64,000 bases of DNA from Trinickia dabaoshanensis (GCF_002879885.1 NZ_PNYA01000018.1:1-64000); one strand, 5' to 3'. Shown: positions 44,106 to 54,205, numbered from the stretch's first letter. Program-made: numbers and translations. Notes: a model not told the origin generated them from the letters alone.

Positions 44106-45131
44106 ATGCTCGTTCTCGGCATCGAAAGCTCGTGCGACGAAACCGGGCTCGCGCTCTACGACACCGAGCGCGGCCTGCTCGCACACGCCCTGCATTCGCA
44201 GATCGCGATGCATCGCGAATACGGCGGTGTCGTTCCCGAACTCGCCTCGCGCGACCACATTCGGCGCGCGCTGCCGCTGCTCGAAGATGTGCTCTCTCGC
44301 TCGGGCGCTTCGCGTGTCGATATCGATGCGATTGCGTTTACGCAAGGGCCCGGGCTCGCGGGGGCGCTGCTTGTCGGCGCGAGTATCGCCAATGCGCTGG
44401 CCATGGCATGGGACAAGCCGACGATCGGCATCCACCATCTTGAAGGGCACCTGCTCTCGCCGCTGCTCGTGGATGAGCCGCCCCCGTTCCCGTTCGTTGC
44501 GCTGCTCGTTTCGGGCGGCCATACGCAGCTCATGCGCGTCACGGATGTCGGGGTGTATGAGACGCTAGGTGAAACGCTTGACGATGCTGCCGGCGAGGCC
44601 TTCGATAAGACGGCCAAGCTGCTTGGGCTCGGCTATCCGGGTGGGCCCGAGGTTTCACGTCTTGCCGAGTACGGTACGCCTGGTGCCGTGGCGCTACCGC
44701 GGCCGATGCTGCATTCGGGCGATCTCGATTTCAGCTTCAGCGGGTTGAAGACGGCCGTGCTTACGCAGAGCAAGAAGCTGGGAGCGAACGTGTGCGAGCA
44801 AGCGAAGGCCGATCTTGCGCGCGGGTTTGTCGATGCGGCCGTCGATGTGCTCGTTGCAAAATCTCTGGCTGCGCTCAAACGTACACGGCTCAAGCGCCTC
44901 GTGGTCGCGGGCGGAGTGGGCGCAAATCGCCAGTTGCGCGAGGCGCTTTCGGCCGCCGGGAAAAAGCGCGGCTTTGATGTGCATTACCCAGATCTTTCTC
45001 TTTGCACCGACAACGGCGCGATGATCGCGCTGGCGGGCGCGCTGCGTTTGCAGCGCTGGCCCGAGCAGGCGAATAAGGACTACGCGTTTACGGTCAAGCC
45101 GCGCTGGGATTTGTCGTCGCTCGCGCGGTAG
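44106..45131 (+). CDS. tsaD: tRNA N6-threonylcarbamoyladenosine synthase subunit TsaD
   Basis: 341 aa. [19 protein letters not shown], the metal-binding HHLEGH (HxxxH), [32 protein letters not shown] and the C-terminal [11 protein letters not shown] are the hallmark motifs. It transfers the threonylcarbamoyl group to A37 of ANN-decoding tRNAs, essential in most bacteria. Commonly next to rpsU in Proteobacteria. Confidence 0.97.
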   Translation: MLVLGIESSCDETGLALYDTERGLLAHALHSQIAMHREYGGVVPELASRDHIRRALPLLEDVLSRSGASRVDIDAIAFTQGPGLAGALLVGASIANALAMAWDKPTIGIHHLEGHLLSPLLVDEPPPFPFVALLVSGGHTQLMRVTDVGVYETLGETLDDAAGEAFDKTAKLLGLGYPGGPEVSRLAEYGTPGAVALPRPMLHSGDLDFSFSGLKTAVLTQSKKLGANVCEQAKADLARGFVDAAVDVLVAKSLAALKRTRLKRLVVAGGVGANRQLREALSAAGKKRGFDVHYPDLSLCTDNGAMIALAGALRLQRWPEQANKDYAFTVKPRWDLSSLAR

Positions 45132-45181
45132 CGGGCGGCGCGTCGGGCGGGTGTGCCGCCGCTAATCTCTAGCCACCCGCG

Positions 45182-45544
45182 TTATGCCGCTCCGATCAGC
45201 ACGTCGGCGGGAATATGCAGCCCATCGTGTAGCTTGCGGATCATGGCGAGGCTCAACGCGCGTCGGCCCGATAACACCTCATACACGCGGTTGCTGTTCC
45301 CGATGTACGGCTGCATGTCGGGGACCGAGAGTCCCGCCTGTTCCATCCGAAATTTGATCGCATCGATCGGGTTCGGGGCTGCCATCGGGAAGTGCTCGGC
45401 CTCGTACTTCTCGACGAGGATCGCCAGAATCTCCAACTCGTCGCCTTCCGGCGTGCCCGAAGCAGGATCCATGTCGACGAGCGCGGACACCGCCTTCAGG
45501 GCAGCCCGGTAATCGGCCTCGGTTCGAATCGGGTGAATGTCCAT
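45182..45544 (-). CDS. higA: HigA-family antitoxin
   Basis: 120 aa. MDIHPIRTEADYRAALKAV and GTPEGDELEILAILVEKYEAEHFP, then an XRE-type HTH (PIDAIKFRMEQAGLSVPDMQPYIGNSNRVYEVLSGRRALSLAMIRKLHDGL). Second gene of a toxin-first module, four bases after higB. It neutralises HigB and binds the operon's operator. Confidence 0.9.
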   Translation of the reverse strand: MDIHPIRTEADYRAALKAVSALVDMDPASGTPEGDELEILAILVEKYEAEHFPMAAPNPIDAIKFRMEQAGLSVPDMQPYIGNSNRVYEVLSGRRALSLAMIRKLHDGLHIPADVLIGAA

Positions 45545-45548
45545 CTCG

Positions 45549-45851
45549 TTACTCCATTTCTACGGTTGCCGCATCGACCTTGTCGTATTCCGCGTGCGTG
45601 CCGACAAACTTCACATACACCACGCCGATCTGGTAGGCCACCGCGACGATCAACCGGAAGTCGTTGCCCTTGATGTTAAAAACCACTCGATTCCGACCGA
45701 CGAAGCTCGCGCTGGCGTACTGGTCCTTGATATTCTGCGGGGTCTTCCAGTTGGCCTTCGACGCTTCCGCGTGCCACGCCAACAACGGCTGTCCAGCTTG
45801 TGCGTGACGCGCGATGAAATCAAGCAAGGTTCTTTTGGCAACGATTCGCAT
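45549..45851 (-). CDS. higB: HigB-family mRNA interferase toxin
   Basis: About 100 aa from ATG at 45851 (MRIVAKRTLLDFIARHAQAG); the open frame extends 13 codons upstream through the operator. KANWKTPQNIKDQYASASFVGRNRVVFNIKGNDFRLIVAV is typical of HigB toxins that cut mRNA on the ribosome. Toxin-first order is normal for higBA. Confidence 0.9.
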   Translation of the reverse strand: MRIVAKRTLLDFIARHAQAGQPLLAWHAEASKANWKTPQNIKDQYASASFVGRNRVVFNIKGNDFRLIVAVAYQIGVVYVKFVGTHAEYDKVDAATVEME

Positions 45852-45863
45852 GCCTTGCATTTT

Positions 45864-45880
45864 AGTCCCAATTTGGGACT
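45864..45880. promoter_or_regulatory. Candidate HigA operator
   Basis: AGTCCCAATTTGGGACT is a near-perfect palindrome with 8-bp arms around a single T. It starts 13 bp upstream of the higB ATG, where the promoter should be, as expected for autoregulation by the HTH antitoxin. Confidence 0.7.
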
Positions 45881-46116
45881 GGCGCAACACGGAGGTGGGC
45901 TACCGTCTATATCGATAAACGCCGATTCCTGGCCGACGACTGGCCGGGATTCTCTCCGCGCTGCGGAGCGAATCTACCCCCGCATGCGGCTAAGGAGCGC
46001 GTGCCGAAAGCAGTTCGTGGCCGCCCAAGCGAAGAAATCTTGCGGCACCTATCGACCCCGTTGGAAACGCTCAAGTAGCTCGAAATCGGACAGTCGGGCG
46101 CGGCCTATTCGGTGAG

Positions 46117-46123
46117 TACATTA
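46117..46123 (+). repeat. Target site duplication, left copy
   Basis: TACATTA directly before the left inverted repeat of the IS; the same seven bases follow its right end. Confidence 0.75.
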
Positions 46124-47516
46124 GTCGGCCCTGAACAATTCGTTTTTCTCGGCAAATGAGTTCACGCTGCCGACGGCGTAGCGGATTCAAACCCAAGCAA
46201 AGCGACGAGAATCAGGGCGTAAAAAAGCCGCAGCTTGCGCAGGATCATCCGCAGGTTGTGGCCGGCACCGCACAGCACCGCGTGCATTGCATCACCGAGC
46301 GCACCCTTGAGCCAATTGCGATCGAGTTTTCCGTCTGCCTTCATGTGTCCGATGGCTGGCTCGATCGCGCTGCGCCGCCGTATCATCGCGCGCAAGCCTC
46401 GCGTGATGCCGCGTCGCAGTCCCGGGTGATAGACCTTCACACCGTCAATGGCGACGCCCTTGTAGCCGCGATCGACGACGGCGATCTCCGGCTGAACGTC
46501 GCTCAAGATCGGCGCCTGCTCCAACGCTTCGGCCAACGTGTGCCCATCGTACGGATTCCCCGGCATCGAGCGCGCTCCGATTACCAGACCTTCCTTGTGC
46601 GTCGTCGTGATCGACACCTTCACGCCGAATTCGTACGGCTTACGAGCTTTGCCCTTGGCCAAGCACTCCACTTCCGGCGCATGCAGCGCGTACAGCTTGT
46701 TCTTGTCCTTCTGCTTCTGCGACAGAATCCGCTTCGTGCGCCCAATCAGGTCTTCCAGCGCTGCCCGGCTCTGCCGAGCAACGTCATCCAGTTGCCGCTC
46801 GACGTCGCGCATCACGCGTCCCACTCGCGAACGCAACGTGCGCAGCGATTTCTTCATTCGCTTGTACTGCTTCGCATGTGCGTAGCGACCGATCTGGCCC
46901 GCCAATCGTGGCGCTTCGCGGTTGTAGTTCTGCCGTAACTTCAGGCCATGCCGCGCAGCAGCCTTCACCAAATGTTCTCGGCAACGTTCGAGCAAGCGCG
47001 AATCGGTGGGATGCGCAACCGCCTTCTCCATGACCGTCGTATCGACGATTACCCGCTTCAGGCTCGACGTCTTGATGACGTTTGCCCGTTTGGCCGCTTC
47101 GATCGTCTCGGCCAGCAGTTCTTCGACACCGGCCTCGCCCAGGCGCTTCCTCCAGCGCGTCAGGCTCGACGGATCAATCGGCGGCTGCGTCTGCAAGTAC
47201 AGCAGCCCCGCGATCAAACGCGGCGACGTTGCCGGTCGGCCTCGGTGCGACACGAAGCTCGCACTCATCGCCGTGTTCAACCGTTCCCAGTCGATCAGAT
47301 CGGCGAGGCGAACCAACGGATGCTTCAAGTTGATCTGCTCGCGCAGCGGTTGGCGGAAGACATCTCCCTCTGGCACCGGCGTCTTCGGACCCATCCACAC
47401 CTCATCAGGATTTGCAGGATTCACGCATCAATATGCCCGCTTCCTGCAAATCCAACAATACCGTTTCGGCTTCACAGCCTTACTGCACATGCCTCGCAGG
47501 ATTGTTCAGGGCTGAC
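46124..47516 (-). mobile_element. Complete IS element of the IS5 superfamily, 1393 bp
   Basis: Ends are GTCGGCCCTGAACAATTC on the left and, reverse-complemented, GTCAGCCCTGAACAATCC on the right, matching at all but two of 18 positions. TACATTA flanks both ends directly. One transposase gene fills it. The right end is 10 bp from the stop of the L,D-transpeptidase gene, which is left intact. The clean duplication and ends suggest a fairly recent insertion. Confidence 0.85.
46162..47424 (-). CDS. IS5-superfamily transposase
   Basis: 420 aa, intact. N-terminal DUF772-type region (LKHPLVRLADLIDWERLNTAM, GRPATSPRLIAGLLYLQTQ) and a DDE catalytic domain: first Asp in VIVDTTVMEKAVAHPTDSRL, second in AVVDRGYKG, Glu in RRSAIEPAIGHMK. 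Uninterrupted frame and paired ends suggest the element may still move. Confidence 0.9.
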   Translation of the reverse strand: MNPANPDEVWMGPKTPVPEGDVFRQPLREQINLKHPLVRLADLIDWERLNTAMSASFVSHRGRPATSPRLIAGLLYLQTQPPIDPSSLTRWRKRLGEAGVEELLAETIEAAKRANVIKTSSLKRVIVDTTVMEKAVAHPTDSRLLERCREHLVKAAARHGLKLRQNYNREAPRLAGQIGRYAHAKQYKRMKKSLRTLRSRVGRVMRDVERQLDDVARQSRAALEDLIGRTKRILSQKQKDKNKLYALHAPEVECLAKGKARKPYEFGVKVSITTTHKEGLVIGARSMPGNPYDGHTLAEALEQAPILSDVQPEIAVVDRGYKGVAIDGVKVYHPGLRRGITRGLRAMIRRRSAIEPAIGHMKADGKLDRNWLKGALGDAMHAVLCGAGHNLRMILRKLRLFYALILVALLGFESATPSAA

Positions 47517-47523
47517 TACATTA
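47517..47523 (+). repeat. Target site duplication, right copy
   Basis: TACATTA directly after the right end of the IS, equal to the left copy. Confidence 0.75.
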
Positions 47524-47526
47524 GTC

Positions 47527-48012
47527 TTACTCTCCAATCAAAACAGGTGTTCCCAGCTCGACCAAATCAAATAGCTCCACAATGTCCGCGTTGCGCATTC
47601 TTATGCAACCGTGAGATGCGGGAACGCCCATCGGTTCGACGTCAGGGCAACCGTGAATATAGATATAACGTCGCATCGTATCTACTTCGCCTAACCTGTT
47701 TCTTCCCTGTTCGCAGCCGCGTAACCAGAGGATGCGGGTCAATACCCAATCGCGTCCGCGAAACCGTCCCGCGAAATTTGATGAGTAGACTTCGCCCGTT
47801 GCTCGACGTCCGACAAAAACAGTACCGACAGGACAACGGGCACCGATCTTTGCTCGAATGACATGCTGGCCGCGAGGAGTACAGCCGCTTCCCATTTGTT
47901 CGCCAGCGCCGTTCTTCGCCGTGGAGATTTGATAGGTCCGGGCTCCCTCTCCTTCGCGTATGAGCGTCAAGGTTTGACTGGAGAGCCTTGCAACGAGTCG
48001 CGGAATGGACAT
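47527..48012 (-). CDS. L,D-transpeptidase (YkuD domain)
   Basis: 161 aa, a single YkuD domain. The catalytic region is IHGCPDVEPMGVPASHGCIRMRNADI, with His, Cys and Arg of the SHGCxR motif. It starts directly with the domain (SIPRLVARLSSQTLTLIREG) and has no signal peptide, as in the short proteobacterial ErfK-like group. Such enzymes cross-link peptidoglycan or attach proteins to it, but for this group export is unclear. The IS lies just after the stop. Confidence 0.85.
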   Translation of the reverse strand: MSIPRLVARLSSQTLTLIREGEGARTYQISTAKNGAGEQMGSGCTPRGQHVIRAKIGARCPVGTVFVGRRATGEVYSSNFAGRFRGRDWVLTRILWLRGCEQGRNRLGEVDTMRRYIYIHGCPDVEPMGVPASHGCIRMRNADIVELFDLVELGTPVLIGE

Positions 48013-48173
48013 TGAATATTTCAGTTCTCGGGAGCGGGATCGTCATCACCTCAAGGATGTCGACCTCGTACCAGCGATTGATGACGATGTGGGCGACGAT
48101 GTCCAACGTCTGCAACTTGCCAACTTCGACGCCAGAAGGCAGTCGTATTGCGTTCACTGATCGACCAAGTGGT

Positions 48174-48752
48174 CTACGGGCATAACGGATTAACATCAGC
48201 TGCGATCCACGCCAGAACGCTGTTTCGGGCATCTTCTGGATCCCGATGATTCCATCCGACATCGATCATTTCCTGGCGCTCGCCTACACCAAATGACAGC
48301 GTGATCTGCTCCTTCGTAACTCTTGCCGAGGCCCACTGGAAGACATAGCCGCGCTCGGCTCGCTTCGAGAAGTCTAGGCCACTGACGAGTCTTTCAGCTG
48401 TGCGCTCGAGTGACTCCCAAGTAGTTGACGCTGCGCCCTGCTCAAGAGCCGCTTCATACTGCTTTTTGTTGAAGACGACGCGGCCACCTTGGGCCAGACG
48501 CCAGGCGACCTGATCGCTAAACATTTCGACGTCTACAAACTGATCTCCGCAGCCAACGACACCGCAACTGCATCTTCCGATAAGAAGCTTCCCGCCGGCC
48601 CAAAGCTCAGGCTGACGAAAGAACTCCGGAGGGTCGAGACCAAGATCGCCCGGGCGTAGCGATTTCAAAATATCGATCCCCGTGGCCAGCGGACGCACCT
48701 CGTGGTCATTTGACTCACGAGATTCGGCGAAGGTGAATTCGAGAAAATCCAT
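48174..48752 (-). CDS. Hypothetical protein with CSCGVVGCGD motif
   Basis: About 192 aa from the ATG giving MDFLEFTFAESRESNDHEVR; the frame is open to 48866. Not recognised. It has a cysteine cluster CSCGVVGC (about residues 59-66) that could hold a metal, an acidic and aromatic N-terminus and no membrane segment or signal. It follows the L,D-transpeptidase upstream on the same strand at 160 bp and a DUF6434-like gene. Composition is normal for coding DNA. Confidence 0.65.
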   Translation of the reverse strand: MDFLEFTFAESRESNDHEVRPLATGIDILKSLRPGDLGLDPPEFFRQPELWAGGKLLIGRCSCGVVGCGDQFVDVEMFSDQVAWRLAQGGRVVFNKKQYEAALEQGAASTTWESLERTAERLVSGLDFSKRAERGYVFQWASARVTKEQITLSFGVGERQEMIDVGWNHRDPEDARNSVLAWIAADVNPLCP

Positions 48753-48873
48753 TTTGATGCCTAACGTTAGCCATGGCGATCGCGTTAGCAGATTCGGCAG
48801 ACTATATGAAAGCCGAAGGTCACGACCCGCCGCTTCTGGCCGACTACTGCCTGATGTGTTCGTCATAGGGCCG

Positions 48874-49095
48874 TTAAGTTTCGACGCTCACCTTACGCAG
48901 CCTGATCCATTCGTCTGCCACCTCCCCCATGTTATTGGGTACTCCGCTTTTAATCCAGGCCATGAAGGAACGATCGAATTTGAACATCTCACCACACTCA
49001 CTCGTCAGAAATCGGCGAACGTTCTGCGTATTCTTGTAAGTTTCGTCAACTTTGGTGGCCCGGTTAATCGGGTCTCGGTGCCAGTCAAATTTCAT
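48874..49095 (-). CDS. DUF6434-like small protein
   Basis: 73 aa: MKFDWHRDPINRATKVDETYKNTQNVRRFLTSECGEMFKFDRSFMAW... The FDWHxDPI...TxNVRRF...FKFDRxFMAWIK pattern is, from memory, the DUF6434 domain often fused to SAP-like domains. Short, soluble. GGAGCC precedes the start. Function unknown. Confidence 0.75.
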   Translation of the reverse strand: MKFDWHRDPINRATKVDETYKNTQNVRRFLTSECGEMFKFDRSFMAWIKSGVPNNMGEVADEWIRLRKVSVET

Positions 49096-49321
49096 AGAGG
49101 CTCCACTTCTTAAAAGTTGCTGTGGAAGAAGCCAGCTATTGTTAGCGATCTACGCTACGGCGTCGAGCGGCCGAAATTGGCCGAGCGCGGCCTTACCAGG
49201 TTACACGGTTGTGCGGTGAACGGACGCGCGGCGCCGAAAGCGGAGCCCCCCCTCGTTGCGGCCTTTGACGCTTACCGAAAGGGACATTCGACAATTACCG
49301 CCAAACTTCCTCGATGCGTGG

Positions 49322-49621
49322 CTACGCGACATAGCGATAACCTTGATCACGCAGTCGCTGAAGCAACCACGCGCTGCCGTAACGAGCACAGTAGATATTC
49401 TTTCCCACAAGCAGTAAGAAGGCCACCGCAAAAAGGGATGGACGACCTGGGAAGCAAAGGAGGCCGACAGTGGAATCGACGACGGTCATCCGCCCCGCTT
49501 GAACAATTAGCCCTTCGGAGTACGCCCACATCGTGCTGCACAGCAAGGCCACCCAATTAAACCCGGGTTTTACCCGCCTCTCGGGCATTGTGGGGTGGAT
49601 CATTAAAAATGACGGCATCAT
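49322..49621 (-). CDS. Possible DUF2628-like small membrane protein
   Basis: 99 aa. Features include KPGFNWVALLCSTMWAYSEG, a central hydrophobic segment (PSLFAVAFLLLVGKNIYCAR) and an ending ...WLLQRLRDQGYRYVA. This order (short start, FxWxAFxxxxxWA, hydrophobic middle, final GYR) resembles DUF2628 proteins of the inner membrane. No strong ribosome binding site is visible, and the start could be a later Met. Assignment tentative; the rest of 49.1-49.87 kb holds no gene I can support. Confidence 0.45.
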   Translation of the reverse strand: MMPSFLMIHPTMPERRVKPGFNWVALLCSTMWAYSEGLIVQAGRMTVVDSTVGLLCFPGRPSLFAVAFLLLVGKNIYCARYGSAWLLQRLRDQGYRYVA

Positions 49622-49873
49622 GCACAGTTAGCGATAGCGGTGACGTACCAGTTATCGTCCTTGCAGTTCAGTTCTTTAACCGCCCCGTGCTTTTCGCCTG
49701 CTCGCATCCAGTTCCGCGCTGAGAATCCATGGCGTTGCATCGAATGCTTCTTTTCGGCGGCTTCGCCCCAAGGGCGAACGACTCATGCCCAGACGATCAT
49801 GATCGTCGCGCGCCATAGGGGCCTTCCAGCCTTCACGGCACAAGGCGGCAAAAGTCGGAACCACCCCCAGCCC

Positions 49874-50692
49874 TCAAGCCGCCACAGCCGCATCGCGCTT
49901 GTCATGCTCGATAACGGCATAAGCGCTGTGGTTGTGGATCGATTCGAAGTTTTCCGCTTCGAGCGTATACGACACGATGCGTTCATCGGCGTTGAGCCGC
50001 TGCGCCACGTCGCGCACGAGATCCTCCACGAACTTGGGATTCTCATACGCGCGCTCGGTCACGAACTTCTCATCCGGACGCTTGAGCAAGCCCCACAATT
50101 CGCACGATGCCTCTTCCTCGGCCATCCGAATCAGCTCTTCAACGGGCAAATCGGCCACCAGTTCGACATCGATCGTGACATGCGAGCGTTGGTTGTGCGC
50201 GCCGTACTGCGAAATCTCCTTCGAGCACGGGCACAGGCTCGTCACGGGCACTAGCACGCGCAAGAACGTGCGGACTTCCCCGTCGCGCGCCTGGCCGGCC
50301 AACGTCACTTCATAGTCGAGCAGACTCGTCACCCCCGAAACCGGCGCCGTCTTCGGCACGAAATACGGGAACGTCACTTCGATACGCCCGCCCGTCGCTT
50401 CAAGCTTGCTCAACATTTCATCAAGCATCTTGCGAAACGTCGCCGCCTCCAAAGGCGCCTTATTGCCTTCGAGCAGCGCAACGAAACGCGACATATGCGT
50501 GCCCTTCTGATCCGCGGGCAGATGCACGTCGAGGTTCCACGTGCCCACCGTCGGCTGCACGTCGCCACTTGCCGTACGCACCGTCAAAGGATGACGCACG
50601 CCCTTCACCCCGACGCGCTGAATCGCAATCTGCCGCGTGTCGACGGTGCTTTGCACGTCAGGCATGACGAAGGCAGGGTTCATTTGGTTCAT
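49874..50692 (-). CDS. folE2: GTP cyclohydrolase FolE2 (type IB)
   Basis: 272 aa. Conserved parts [48 protein letters not shown] with the catalytic Cys, and a C-terminal IHNHSAYA. It makes dihydroneopterin triphosphate for folate and does not need zinc, unlike FolE. Downstream of dxs on the same strand and separated by a terminator-like hairpin. Confidence 0.95.
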   Translation of the reverse strand: MNQMNPAFVMPDVQSTVDTRQIAIQRVGVKGVRHPLTVRTASGDVQPTVGTWNLDVHLPADQKGTHMSRFVALLEGNKAPLEAATFRKMLDEMLSKLEATGGRIEVTFPYFVPKTAPVSGVTSLLDYEVTLAGQARDGEVRTFLRVLVPVTSLCPCSKEISQYGAHNQRSHVTIDVELVADLPVEELIRMAEEEASCELWGLLKRPDEKFVTERAYENPKFVEDLVRDVAQRLNADERIVSYTLEAENFESIHNHSAYAVIEHDKRDAAVAA

Positions 50693-50765
50693 CGTTGTTA
50701 TGTCCTAGTGAGCGCAGCTAAGGGGCCGGCGCGCAAAGGCCGGCGCGAGTCGCGTCAATAATGAA

Positions 50766-50787
50766 ACATGGGCCCGAAGGCCCATGT
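50766..50787 (-). terminator. Hairpin after dxs
   Basis: Minus strand ACATGGGCC-TTCG-GGCCCATGT, a 9-bp stem with a UUCG tetraloop, followed by TTTCATTATT. It lies about 45 bases after the dxs stop. The T tract is interrupted, so termination may be partial. Confidence 0.75.
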
Positions 50788-50829
50788 GTGCATCCATGCC
50801 ATCCGGTCGCATGCGCGACCGGCGTGGGA

Positions 50830-52728
50830 TCAAGCGACGCGTTGCGCCGCCAGTTTGGCCGCCGGCTCGAGAAAGCGCGCGCGAATCGACTTTTCGATGC
50901 CCGCGCTGTCAAGGCCGCATTCCGCCAACAGCTTGGCAGGATCGCCATGATCGATGAAGCTGTCGGGAAGGCCCAATTGTAGTACGGGCCGAACAACCCC
51001 ATTGGCGAGGAGGGATTCGACGCACGCGGAGCCCGCGCCGCCCATGATGCACCCTTCCTCGACCGTCACGATCGCGTCGTGCGTCTGCGCAAGCTCGCGC
51101 ACGAGGTCGGCGTCGATCGGCTTCACGAAGCGCATGTTCGCCACCGTGGCATCGAGGGCCTCCGCCGCCGCCAACGCCGGCGCCACCATCGTCCCGAACG
51201 CCAAAATCGCAATACGGCTGCCCTTCGGAGCAGTCGATTCGCGACGGATCTCGCCGCGGCCGACAGGCAGCGCCGTCATCTGCTTGACCGTGGCCACACC
51301 CGTGCCGGCGCCGCGCGGATACCGCACTGCCGTCGGATTCGGCTGCTGCAGCGCCGTGTACAACATCTGGCGAGACTCGTTCTCGTCAGCGGGCACCATC
51401 ACCGTCATATTCGGGATGCAGCGCAGGAAGGCGAGGTCGTACGCACCGGCATGGGTCGCGCCATCGGCGCCGACGAGGCCAGCGCGGTCGATCGCGAAGA
51501 CGACAGGCAGGTTCTGCAAAGCCACGTCGTGAATCAATTGGTCATACGCGCGCTGCAGGAACGTCGAGTAGATGGCGACGACGGGCTTCAGGCCCTCGGC
51601 CGCCAAACCACCGGCGAACGTCACCGCGTGCTGTTCGGCGATGCCCACGTCGTAGTACCGATCCGGGAAGCGCTTCTCGAACTCGACCATCCCCGAGCCC
51701 TCGCGCATAGCCGGCGTAATGCCGACGACGCTCGAATCGAGCTCGGCCGCATCGCACAGGAATTCGCCGAACACTTGCGTGTACGTTTTCTTCGACGGCG
51801 CCGTGCTCGGCTTGATACCCTCGGCCGGGTTGAACTTGCCCGGGCCGTGATAGAGCACGGGATCGGCCTCGGCCAGCTTGTAGCCTTGGCCCTTCTTCGT
51901 CACGACGTGCAAGAACTGCGGGCCGCGAAGCTCGCGAATGTTTTGCAGCGTCGGAATCAGCGAATCGAGATCGTGACCGTCGATCGGGCCGATGTAGTTG
52001 AAGCCGAACTCCTCGAACAGCGTAGCCGGCACGACCATGCCCTTGGCATGCTCTTCGAGTTTGCGAGCCAACTCGAGCACCGGCGGCGCTACGCGCAGCA
52101 CACGCTCCACGCCGGCGCGGGCAGCCGCGTAGAAGCGCCCCGACATCAACCGAGCCAAATGCCGATTGAGCGCGCCGACGGGCGGCGAGATCGACATGTC
52201 GTTGTCGTTCAAGATCACGAGCAGCGGCACATCGTCGCACACGCCCGCGTTGTTCATCGCCTCGAATGCCATGCCGGCCGTCATTGCGCCGTCGCCGATC
52301 ACGGCGATCGAGAAGCGGTCGATGCCTTCGAGCTTGCTCGCGATCGCGATGCCGAGGGCGGCCGAGATCGATGTGCTCGAGTGAGCCGTGCCGAACGTGT
52401 CGTACTGCGACTCGCTGCGGCGCGGGAACCCGGAGATGCCGCCGCGCTGGCGCAGCGTAGGCATGCGGTCGCGGCGCCCGGTCAGAATCTTATGAGGATA
52501 GGTTTGGTGGCCGACGTCCCAAACGATTCGATCGTGCGGCGTATCGAATACGTAATGCAAGGCGATCGTCAGCTCGACGGTGCCGAGATTCGACGACAAA
52601 TGGCCGCCCGTTTGCGAGACGCTGTCGAGCACGAACGCACGCAGCTCGTCGGCGAGCGGCTTTAATTGACGGCGGTCGAGGCGGCGCAAATCCGCCGGGT
52701 CGTCGATGGTTTTCAACAAGTCGTACAT
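50830..52728 (-). CDS. dxs: 1-deoxy-D-xylulose-5-phosphate synthase
   Basis: 632 aa from the ATG giving [20 protein letters not shown]; an open upstream extension is not family-like. Thiamine diphosphate site [38 protein letters not shown], and later [13 protein letters not shown]. It joins pyruvate and glyceraldehyde 3-phosphate at the head of the MEP isoprenoid pathway. Clustered with ispA and xseB in the usual proteobacterial order. Confidence 0.96.
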   Translation of the reverse strand: MYDLLKTIDDPADLRRLDRRQLKPLADELRAFVLDSVSQTGGHLSSNLGTVELTIALHYVFDTPHDRIVWDVGHQTYPHKILTGRRDRMPTLRQRGGISGFPRRSESQYDTFGTAHSSTSISAALGIAIASKLEGIDRFSIAVIGDGAMTAGMAFEAMNNAGVCDDVPLLVILNDNDMSISPPVGALNRHLARLMSGRFYAAARAGVERVLRVAPPVLELARKLEEHAKGMVVPATLFEEFGFNYIGPIDGHDLDSLIPTLQNIRELRGPQFLHVVTKKGQGYKLAEADPVLYHGPGKFNPAEGIKPSTAPSKKTYTQVFGEFLCDAAELDSSVVGITPAMREGSGMVEFEKRFPDRYYDVGIAEQHAVTFAGGLAAEGLKPVVAIYSTFLQRAYDQLIHDVALQNLPVVFAIDRAGLVGADGATHAGAYDLAFLRCIPNMTVMVPADENESRQMLYTALQQPNPTAVRYPRGAGTGVATVKQMTALPVGRGEIRRESTAPKGSRIAILAFGTMVAPALAAAEALDATVANMRFVKPIDADLVRELAQTHDAIVTVEEGCIMGGAGSACVESLLANGVVRPVLQLGLPDSFIDHGDPAKLLAECGLDSAGIEKSIRARFLEPAAKLAAQRVA

Positions 52729-52811
52729 CGTCGTTCCATTGTAGGAAAAGTTACGCGCCCGCTTTTCTCTCACGCTGCTCGAGGCCAATAGCGCGCCAGC
52801 GGGCTTCGCGT

Positions 52812-53696
52812 TCAACTCACCCGGTTCACCACCAGGTCGGCAAGCTCGGCTAGACGCCGGGCACGCTCACCGAAAGGCACGAGCGCTTCGTGCGCGTCGC
52901 GGCGCAATTGCGCCGCCAAGGCACGCGAAGCGTCGAGCCCGATAATCGACACGTAGGTCGGCTTGCCGTCCTTCGCATCCTTGCCGGCAGTCTTGCCGAG
53001 CGTGGCGGAATCGGTCGTGACATCGAGAATGTCGTCCACGACCTGAAATGCCAGCCCCACGGCCGCCGCGTATGCATCGAGCGCACGCAAAGCGTCCGCA
53101 TCGGGCGCTGTCCCCGCCAGCGCACCCATGCGAACCGACGCGCGCAGCAACGCGCCCGTCTTCATTCTGTGCATCGTTTCGAGCTGCGTGCGCGTCAGCG
53201 TCAAACCGACGCTCGCCAAATCGATCGCCTGGCCGCCGGCCATGCCGAGCGAGCCGCTCGCCACCGCCAATTCGCGTACGAGCGCGGCCTGCGCGCGCGT
53301 ATCCAGTGCCGTCTCGTCGGTCAGCACGATGAATGCCTGCGACTGCAAGGCATCGCCGACCAGCAACGCGGTGGCTTCGTCGTACTGAACGTGCACGGTG
53401 GGCTTGCCGCGGCGCAGGGCGTCGTCGTCCATGCACGGCATGTCGTCGTGCACGAGCGAGTAGACGTGGATCATCTCGAGCGCGGCGGACGCCGCTTCGA
53501 CGGCCTCGGGCCGGGCGCCCGTCAGTTCGCCCGCGGCGTGCACGAGCAGCGGACGAACACGCTTGCCGCCGCCAAGTACCGCGTAGCGCATCGCTTCATG
53601 CAAGCGCGCCGGCTCGACGGCCGACGCGGGCAAGTAGCGCTCCAGTGCGGTTTCGACGCGCGCGAGCACCGCGCGCATCCAATCTTCAAAAGTCAT
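52812..53696 (-). CDS. ispA: Farnesyl diphosphate synthase
   Basis: 294 aa. First Asp-rich motif [14 protein letters not shown] and second [18 protein letters not shown] at the N-terminal side. It condenses isopentenyl diphosphate to farnesyl diphosphate. Starts within the end of xseB (overlap of four bases) and precedes dxs, so the three are one operon. Confidence 0.95.
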   Translation of the reverse strand: MTFEDWMRAVLARVETALERYLPASAVEPARLHEAMRYAVLGGGKRVRPLLVHAAGELTGARPEAVEAASAALEMIHVYSLVHDDMPCMDDDALRRGKPTVHVQYDEATALLVGDALQSQAFIVLTDETALDTRAQAALVRELAVASGSLGMAGGQAIDLASVGLTLTRTQLETMHRMKTGALLRASVRMGALAGTAPDADALRALDAYAAAVGLAFQVVDDILDVTTDSATLGKTAGKDAKDGKPTYVSIIGLDASRALAAQLRRDAHEALVPFGERARRLAELADLVVNRVS

Positions 53697-53995
53697 AGGT
53701 CATCTCCGCCGTCCGCGGGAGCGGCACCGGTGGGCAACGGTTTGAGCGTCTCGCCATCGAGCACGCGCACCTGCTGCTCCACGTTTTCGAGCTGCTGCTG
53801 ACAAAACGCCACGAGGGCCGCACCGCGCCGGTAGGCAGTCAGCGATTCCTCGAGGCTCAAGGCGCCGCTTTCCATTCGGGAAACCAGCTCTTCCAACTCG
53901 GCCACCGCTGCTTCATAGTTCTGGGGCAGCGCCGAGTCCCCTGCTTCGCCGCCGGACACGGGCGCGGCCGCGCCTTCGGGTGCTGTCTTCGCCAT
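53693..53995 (-). CDS. xseB: Exodeoxyribonuclease VII small subunit
   Basis: About 100 aa from ATG at 53995 (MAKTAPEGAAAPVSGG); longer in-frame starts exist to 54061. The core NYEAAVAELEELVSRMESGALSLEESLTAYRRGAALVAFCQQQLE is the XseB helical hairpin that packs along XseA. It ends with an acidic tail. Overlaps ispA by four bases. Confidence 0.94.
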   Translation of the reverse strand: MAKTAPEGAAAPVSGGEAGDSALPQNYEAAVAELEELVSRMESGALSLEESLTAYRRGAALVAFCQQQLENVEQQVRVLDGETLKPLPTGAAPADGGDDL

Positions 53996-54199
53996 CGGGA
54001 TCGGGGTGAAATTAAAAAACAAGTCGGACATTCTACGGCAAAAGCGCACAACCCGATTCATCCGCCAGCTTTCATGCCCCCTCGAACGAGGGGCAAAAAA
54101 ACAACAGTCGGGCCTCGACCGGGACCCGTAGGACCCGTTCTTGCTGCCGTTTTTTGACCCAAATCATGTACTTAAGTGCCCCAAGCGAAGGGGAAAGGG

Positions 54200-54205
54200 T
54201 ATAAT
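54200..54205 (+). promoter_or_regulatory. Probable -10 element of the Rieske gene
   Basis: TATAAT preceded by GGG, 72 bp upstream of the ATG at 54277. No good -35 at the right distance; a TTGACC lies too far upstream (54154). Confidence 0.45.

Noticed and set aside
49117-49560. Open frame of 147 codons on the plus strand
   Set aside because: Basic, low-complexity composition, overlaps the better candidate on the other strand and has no recognisable features.
51079-52665. Open frame of 528 codons opposite dxs
   Set aside because: Antisense shadow of dxs, Arg- and His-rich, no domain features.
54154-54159. TTGACC as -35 box for the Rieske gene
   Set aside because: It is 40 bp from the TATAAT at 54200, far from the usual 16-18 bp spacing.
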